Made by a program: the position numbers and the translations under genes. A stretch of DNA of 25,130 nucleotides from a virus: positions 1 through 25,130 of the IMG/VR virus record IMGVR_UViG_3300017962_000105; one strand, given 5' to 3'. Shown here in pieces: positions 15,015 through 24,000 of this stretch (its first letter is position 1; each line of letters opens with the position of its first letter). The notes under the pieces are model-generated. The model was not told the DNA's origin. It ran no database searches and saw nothing but the letters and a program-made list of their open reading frames with translations.

Positions 15015-18000
15015 ATGGCATATAACGACCAGCAACAAGAATTTCCAGTTGGTGATAACAGGAAGAAGAGTAGCAAATTTTTACCTCGTTATTTTAGAAC
15101 AAGTACCAATGAAAAACTTACAGGTTCTACTATAGACCAACTTTTTTCAACAGGCGCAGTTGAAAAAATAAATGCATTTGTAGGTAGAAAAAACGCCAAA
15201 GCTAATATTAACAACAGCACTTATCTTACAGAAATAAACTCATTAAGACAAAATTATCAGTTAGATCCTAGTATCAATATCAAAGATGATTTGGATAATG
15301 TTGTATTTCATAAAGATTACATTGACTATATTGGTCAATTAAACAGTTTTTACAGTAATACAAAAAATCAAAGCAAATTAAATGAACAAGAAATATATTC
15401 TTGGAATCCAAATATTAACTTTGATATGTTTACAAATTTCCGTGAATACTATTGGTTACCAAATGGGCCTCAAACAGTTACAGTTACAGGTAATCAAAGA
15501 AACGTAGTAAGCACTTACAAAGTAAGTGTTGTAGATGACGGTGATAATTTTGCATATGTTTTTACTCCTGATAAACTTACTAGAAATCCACTACTTACAT
15601 TATACAAAGGACAAACATACAGATTTGAAATTAATACTCCGGGACATCCTTTTGCATTTGCAATAAGTAGAGAATTTTTACCTGGTTTAACATATGAAGA
15701 CAGTGTTAGAAATGAAAGCACACTTTATACAACTGGAATTACAACTACAAATGCAGATGTTGATGGATATGTAGAAAATGGTATTATAGAATTCACAATT
15801 GCAGATAACACACCAGATAGTTTATTTTATATTAGCAAAGAAGATATTAATACAAGTGGACTTCTTAATATAGCAAGTATTGAAGAAAACACAGTATTAG
15901 ATGTTGATAAAGAAATAGTAGGAAAAACAACATATACTACAGGGCAAGGCTGGAGTTTGAGCAACGGTATGAAAATTACTTTTGCAGGAAATATTACACC
16001 AGAAAAGTATTCTTCGGGTGAGTTTTATGTTGAAGGTGTTGGAAAAGAAATAGTACTTATACCACTGGAAGATTTAACAACTGTAGATTTATTATCAGAT
16101 GACGAGAATGTTCCATTTGATGTATATGGATTTGATAGATTGCCGTGGAGTACTACAGTAGGATATCCTGCGGTAAAAGATTACATTATTAGTAATAGAT
16201 CAAGTAAAGATAAAAATCCTTGGGCACGTTATAACAGATGGTTCCACATTAGTGTCATCAATGAAAGTGCAAATATTAACAAACAGGATTATATTTTACC
16301 TGAAAATAGTAGAGCAAAACGTCCTATCATTGAATTTGCTCCTGGTATTAAAATGTGGCATAATGGAACAGTATGCAAAACACCTATTGATTTAATTGAT
16401 GATTGGACAAAAGACGTATTTTCTATTATAGAGGGCAGAGAAGGTTATAATATTGATAATGTCGATGTTGTGGATGGAATGCGTATCTTGTTTACAGCTG
16501 ACACAGATCCTCAAGTTAAAAATAAAATTTACAAAGTAGAATTTATAAAGTTTCAAAACAAAACACAAATTTCTTTAGTAGAAGAGCCAGATGCTTTACC
16601 AAATGAAGATGAAATAGTTTTAGTTACTAGCGGAAAAATAAATTCTGGAAAACAGTATTTTTATACAAATGGATCGTGGAAAAAAGCACAAGAAAAAATC
16701 AGTGTAAATCAAACTCCGTTGTTTGATATGTTTGATGAAAATGGAATTTCTTATGGTGATGAATTCTATACAAGCAATGACTTTGTAGGAAACACAATCT
16801 TTTCATATAAGCAAGGGTCGGGATCAAACGATAGTGAATTAGGATTTCCAATAAGTTATAAAAATATTGATAATGTTGGTGATATAGTTTTTGAATTTAA
16901 TTTGTTAAAACAAGTTAACACTTATATTGTAGATGATGAAACAGTAAACTTACCGTCAAACAAAGGTTTCCTAAAAATCACAGACAGTTATAATGCTGAA
17001 GAAAGTTTTACAAATGCTTGGAAAAAGCACTATAAGAAAAGTTCTCAAGCAGTAATATTGGATTATCAAGGCAATGAGCAAACAAACAATTACGAAATCA
17101 ACTGTTTTGAAAAAAGCGAAAGATTAAATGATTTACAATTAAAAGTATTTACAAATCGTAAATTTTTGAAACTAGGCACAGATTATACCCTAACTGCAAA
17201 TGCTAGAGAAAATGTTGTTATTAATTTAGTAGAAGATATTGCTGAAAATGACAGACTTATAATCAAGTGTTATAGTGAATCTGAAAAAAATTCTAATGGT
17301 TATTATGAGACTGCATATAACCTTGAAAGAAATCCTAATAATTTGGATGTTACTGAATTTACTATTGGCGAAGTAAATGATCATGTTCAAACAATTGTTG
17401 AGAATATTGACAACTTTAACGGAATACATCCAGGTGTAGGAAATTTACGAGATTTAGGACCTATAGAAATTTATGGTGATAGATTTGTTACACATTCAGG
17501 ACCAATTGGATTACCGTTATATCATTTAACATCAAAAGAACACAATGTTGTAAACAGTATAAAACTGGCATTAAGAGAATATAGTAAATTCAAAAGAGAG
17601 TTTTTAAGAATTGCCACATATGATGGATATAATAATACAATTGTAAAACATGTTGATTATTTGTTAGGTCAGTTTGCAAGTAGCAAAACTCGTAGTGATG
17701 CGTTTTATGATAGTGATACTGTGCCATTTGGCGGAAAAAATATAATCGAATATACAGTTTTAGATGCAGGAAATCCTTATTATCCATTAACTACAGCGTT
17801 CGATATAACATCACTTAGCTCTAAAGCAGTTTTGATTTACAAAAACGGTGTACAATTATTATATGGTATTGATTATGAATTTACTACCGAAGGATTTGTA
17901 TATATTTTTACAGTTCAAAATGATGATAAAATTGAAATACACGAATATGAAACAACCGATGGTTGTTTTGTTCCGCCTACTCCTAGTAAGTTAGGACTAT

Positions 18001-21000
18001 ATCCATTATACGAACCAAAAATTTATGTTGATACTTCTTATAGTACTCCTACCAAAGTAGTTAGAGGACACGATGGAAGTAGAACTGTTGCATTTGATGA
18101 TTTTAGAGATGAATTGCTTTTAGAATTAGAGAAAAGAATCTTTAATAATGTTAAAAATAGATATGACGCAGAAATTTTTAATATCTATGATTTTGTACCA
18201 GGACGTTACAGAAACACTGGATTAAGTCAAAAAGATATAGATTTTATTCTTATCGCAGATTTTATAAATTGGACTAATGTTTCTCAGGTTTACGATTATC
18301 AAGAAAACAAATACAGTGATATAAATGATTCTTTTTCATACAATTATAAAGTTTCAAGCGACATTGATGGAAATAGATTAGAAGGCTTTTGGAGAGCTGT
18401 ATATAAAAATGCGTATGATACAGATACTCCTAATTTAACACCTTGGGAAATGTTAGGTTTTACTGTACAGCCAACTTGGTGGGAAAGTGTTTACGGTCCT
18501 GCGCCTTATACATTAGATAACATTCCATTATGGAAAGACTTAGAAGCAGGTATAATTAGAGAACCAAATAAACTAATTAGAAAAAATGTAAAATTTGCTC
18601 GTCCTAATCTTACAAAACAAATACCAGTTAACGAAAATGGGCAGTTGAGAAGTCCTTTTGAAACTGGATTTGCAAAAGATTTTAGTTTTGCAAATCAAAT
18701 TGGATACAGTCTTGAATTTGGTGATCAAGGACCTGCTGAAACAGCATGGCGTAGAAGTAGCGAATATCCATTTAGTTTAATTACAGCACTATTGTTACTT
18801 AGACCTGCACAAATTTTTGGTTTAACTTATGATAATAGTAAAATTAAGAAAAACTTAGCAGGAAATATAGTTTACAATGATGCCGGAATAAGAACTTCTA
18901 AAATTGATTTCGATAATCTTACTAGTGGATTAATAAATTATATCAAAGGATTAATCAATTTTAAAAGCATGTCTTTTGAAAAATATAAAGATGATGTTAA
19001 AAATATAAGTTTTAATTTAAGTTTTAGACTTGCTGGCTTTAGTGATAAAGAAAAAGTAAATCTTGTGTTAGACAGTAAAACTCCTAACAGCAGCGGCGAC
19101 ATATTTACGCCTCAAGAAAATTACAATTTATTTTTAAAAACTAGCAGTCCATATGATGTAGCTACTTATAGTGGTGTTGTAATAGAAAAAGTTGCAACTG
19201 GATATAATATAAGAGGTTACGATAGATATAATCCGCAATTTACATATTATGATGTTATACCATCAAATAATGATCCGTTTTTCACAGTAGGAGGTATAAG
19301 CGAAACATTTAGTAATTGGACAAGTGAAAAATTATATGTTGCAGGTGGAATTGTTAGATTTAGTGACGTTTACTACAGAGTTAACGAAACACACACAAGT
19401 GGAAATGATTTTGATAATACAAAATTTAGCAAGTTAGCAGAATTGCCAACTGTTGGTGGTAGAACAGCAAGATTTAGTAAAAGATTTTCAACTCAAAAAT
19501 CTACTCTCCAATATGGTACAGTTTTAAAAACTTATCAGCAAGTTGTAGATTTTCTTTTAGGATATGATAGATACTTACAAGAAATTGGATTTGAATTTGA
19601 CTACAATAATTCAAATTACGGAATTGTTGAAAACTTTAGACTAAGTGCAAAAGAATTCTTGTTTTGGACTACACAAAACTGGGGCGAAAATAGTGTAATA
19701 AGTTTATCACCTAGTGCAAACCAAATAAAATTTAAAAGAAATTTCTACTTACCCGACAGCTTGTATGATGGTATTTTTGACTATGAAATACTAGATCAAG
19801 ACGGTAAATTGCTTTCTAATGAATTTGTTAATTTGGTTAGAGATACAGACAATACTTTTAGTTTAGCAAGTAACGATGAAAATATAGGTGTTTACTTTGT
19901 AAGACTATTCTTAGTTCAAAAAGAACATTGTATTGTTATAGATAATAACACTGTTTTTGCTGATACTATCTATAATGAAACAAGTGGATATAGACAAGAG
20001 AGAATCAAAGTAGTTGGTTATAAAACAGCAGATTGGAGTGGTACATTAAATATTCCAGGATTTGTGTTTGACGAACCTAAAGCAACAAAATGGAAAAGTT
20101 ATGCTGATTACATAATTGGTGATGTAGTACAATATAAAGACAAATATTATACAGCTATATTAAGTCATACGAGTGCAGAATTCTTTAATGCTACAAATTG
20201 GACTATCTTAAGTGAAAAGCCAACTAATCAGCTAATACCAAACTTTGATTACCGTGCAAGTCAATTTGCTGATTTTTATGACCTAGATACAGATAATTTT
20301 GATACAGAACAACAAAGGTTAGCACAACATCTAATTGGATATCAAAAAAGAGAATACCTAAAAAATATAATCAACGATGATATTAGTCAATACAAATTCT
20401 ATCAAGGAATGATACAAGACAAAGGCACTAAAAATGTTTTAACAAAATTGTTTGACAAATTAAGTGCTGCTGATAAAGATAGCATTGAGTTTTTTGAAGA
20501 ATGGGCTATTAGAGCAGGACAATATGGTGCTACAGATAGTTTTGATGAGTTTGAAATTACTATAGATGAATCTAAATATAAGTTATCACCTCAACCCTTT
20601 GAATTAGTTAAATCTGTTGATAGAACAAGAACTGATTTTATCTATCAAGTTCCTACAACTGATATAGAAATTAAACCTTTAAATTATAATGAAACTATTT
20701 TTGAATACAAAGATTATGAAGAAATTACTAAAACAGCTGGATATGTAGCACCGGCACAAATAGACTTTATCACATCTGGTATAGATCAACTTCTTGGTTT
20801 TGATATAAATTTAGTTACACAAGGACAGTATGTTTGGGTAACTGAAGATGGACTAGATTGGAGTGTTTACGAATTTGTTAAAAAAGATTATCAAGTTGAA
20901 CGTATTGTAAAAACTCTTACAGGTTTTAAAGTTTTCTTTGATAAACAACACGATTTATCACCTAACGATGTTATAGGCTTGACAAATATTACTGATGAAC

Positions 21001-24000
21001 TTGACGGATTTAGACAAGTAATATATACTGGATATAAAGAAGTAGAATTTTACACAGAATCAGACATTGCTGAAGATGAAATTAATTTAGAAGATAGTAG
21101 CAAAGGTATTGTACTTAAAGTTGCATCGAGAAGATTTAATGATATTGATTCTTGTAATACAAATTTAACAGTTACAGACGTATCTGATGGTAAAAAAGTA
21201 TGGATTGACAATATTGGAAATAACAAATGGTCAGTATTAGAAAATAAATCTGTATTTGATGTTGAAGATATTATTGTAAATCCGCAAACAGGATTAAAAA
21301 CTAACTTTGCAGATGCTATTGCTGTAGATCAAACAAACACCAGACTTGCTATAGGTGATCCTAATAGCAATGGCAGAGTTATAGTTTATAGTCGTATTGG
21401 TGAAAACGGAGACTTTACATCTACTGAAAATTATCAAGCAGATACAGCAATAGTAGGAAACAACAGCAGATTTGGTGCAAGTTTAGCTATGTCACCAAAT
21501 GGAGACTACTTGTTTGTTGCAGCGCCAAATGCTGCAAACTTAAACACTAGATTCAAAGGTAATATTTTATCAGGCACCAGTTATAGTGCAGGTGATATTG
21601 TTAATGACCGAGGTACACTCTGGAGAGCTAAAGTAGATATTGATGGTAGTGATACAAGTACAATTAATAAACTTAGCCAAGATTGGGAAGTTGCGCCGTT
21701 AATCGAAGTTGATAATGATGGCAGTTCAACAGCATCAGTAAGTGGTGCAGTTTCAATTTATAAAAAAGCCGAAGTAGGAACAACATATGAATTACAAACC
21801 ACAATTGTAAGCCCAGACCCTACAGCCGCAGAGCAATTTGGCAGAATTGTAAAGTGTAGAAAAGACTTAGACGGTATTTTACGTTTGTATATTGCTAGTA
21901 ATGTAGCTGAAGGTAGAATATATTTCTTTGATAACGATACCGAAGATGGAAGTTTTAAATTCAGCAAAGATAACAATTATAGAGGTAGTTTTTCTGTTGC
22001 AGAAAATTATGTCGAAGGTGAAATAGTCTGGTATAATACTACTGGTGGTGCCGACGGAGATAGTAACTTATATCGTGCTACTAAAGATTTACCGGCTCAA
22101 ACATTTAATTCAGCATTTTGGGAAGTATTAGATGTTTATGTAGATTATAAAGGATATATTCCACCACAAATTAACTTGTTAAAAGAAGAAAGCGATAATC
22201 TTGGTGTTGCAGATGGATTTGACATTGCTACTGACTTTGATGTAAGTTTAGATGGCGAAGTAATTATAGTTAACGGCGAAGATGTTCTTAATACAAATAA
22301 AGTTAGCATATACAGAAGAGTTGATAACAGATACGCTTATTACGAAACTATTGAAACAAATGATATAGGCGAAGACTTTGGAAGAAATATTGCGGTCAGT
22401 GCAAACGGAAAAGCAATAGCAATATCGGCGATAAGAAATGATGACTTAGGAACCGATTATGGTGCTGTATATGTTTACAGATACAATGGAAACGAATATG
22501 CACTCACACAAACTCTTTATCCGCCAACTGGCAATGATGGAGAATTGTTTGGTATTGATTTAAACTTCAGCGATGAAAACTTAATCATTGCTAGTGCAAA
22601 TGGATTTAGATCTAATCCAACATTGTTTGATCAAACGTTAATCCGTGTTGAAGATACAACATTTGACAATAACACAACCAAGTTCTTTAATAAATTTGAA
22701 AATGGCGGAACTATATACATTTTCCAAAATTTCAATAACAACTATTTGTATGCTGAAGAATTGGATTGGAACTACAACACAAAAGGCAGTTCGACTCCAA
22801 TCTTATTAAGTAATTTTAATCACATTTATATAGGGTATCCTAGATTAGAATACACAGCAGATTACGGTGTTGTTGTTAATTTAAAAAGAGATAAAACAAA
22901 ATATACTTGGAACAAATTATCGGAACAAATTGACACACCAGATATTAATAAAATTAAACGTGCATTCTTGTTTGATAAAACCAACAATGATATAATTACA
23001 TTCCTTGATGTTGTGGATCCGATCCAAGGAAAAATAGCAGGTCCAGCAGAAGAAGCTATTGATTTAAAACTTGCATTTGATCCTGCAAGTTATTCTGTAG
23101 ATGTAACCAATAACAACAACCAAGATTTTTGGGCTAGTGAATTTGTAGGTACATATTGGTGGAATACTGGATCTACTAAGTGGTATAATCCTTATCAAGG
23201 TAATGCAGAAAACCAAACAAGTTTTTGGAATAAATTAATTCCTAATAGTACTACAGAAGTTTACGAATGGGTAGAGTCAGATTACTTGCCAAGTGAATGG
23301 GACGAACTTGCAGATACAAACGACGGTATCATAGAAGGCATCAGCGGTATTAGTAAATATGGAGATTTTAAATACAGTGTTGGTCGTAAATTTAATAGTG
23401 TAACAGAAACATTTGAAACAAAGTATTATTTCTGGGTGCAAAACAATAAGCTTCGTACAAGCGAAAACAAAAAAATTAGTTCTTATGATGCACAACAATT
23501 AATAGTAGATCCTCAAGGATCAGGATATAGATTCATGAGTGCCTTAAGCACTGATAAATTTGCATTGCATAACGTAGGTTCTTTAATAAAGGATAAAGAT
23601 GTTGCTTTACACATTGATGTTTACAAAGGTGAAATAAACGATAGAAATATTCACACTGAATATAAACTTTTAAGTGAAGGATTAGCAGGAAGTAATCCAC
23701 CAGAAACATTTATTAATAAATGGATTGATAGCTTAGTAGGTTATGATGTTAATAACAGACCAGTACCTGATCCTGATTTAGGCGAAACTAAAAAATACGG
23801 CATTGAAAATCGTCCAAGACAAGGTTTATTTAGGAACAATTTAGAAGCACTGAAACAAACTTTAGAAAGAACAAACTATATTTTAAGACAACAAATTATT
23901 ACTGATTTTAAAGATATAGACGACTTGTTCAAAGAAGATCAAAAACCTAGATTGTTAGAAGGCTTATTTGATGTTGAAGTTGATACAGTTGATGATATAA

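Larger units (their letters stand above)
21303..22750 (+). other. FG-GAP-like beta-propeller region of the giant protein
   Basis: Residues about 2097-2579 contain five or six blades of the form FGxxxxxSxxGxxLxIxAxxxx...GxVxVY. Examples are RFGASLAMSPNGDYLFVAAP, DFGRNIAVSANGKAIAISA followed by GAVYVYRYNG, and LFGIDLNFSDENLIIASANG. Two CBM5/12-like modules lie in loops between blades. Such propellers usually mediate binding to proteins or glycans. Confidence 0.6.

Noticed and set aside
20572-20578. CTAAATA inside the giant gene
   Set aside because: It is in the middle of coding sequence with no gene start downstream. A 7-base AT-rich word is expected by chance in sequence this AT-rich.
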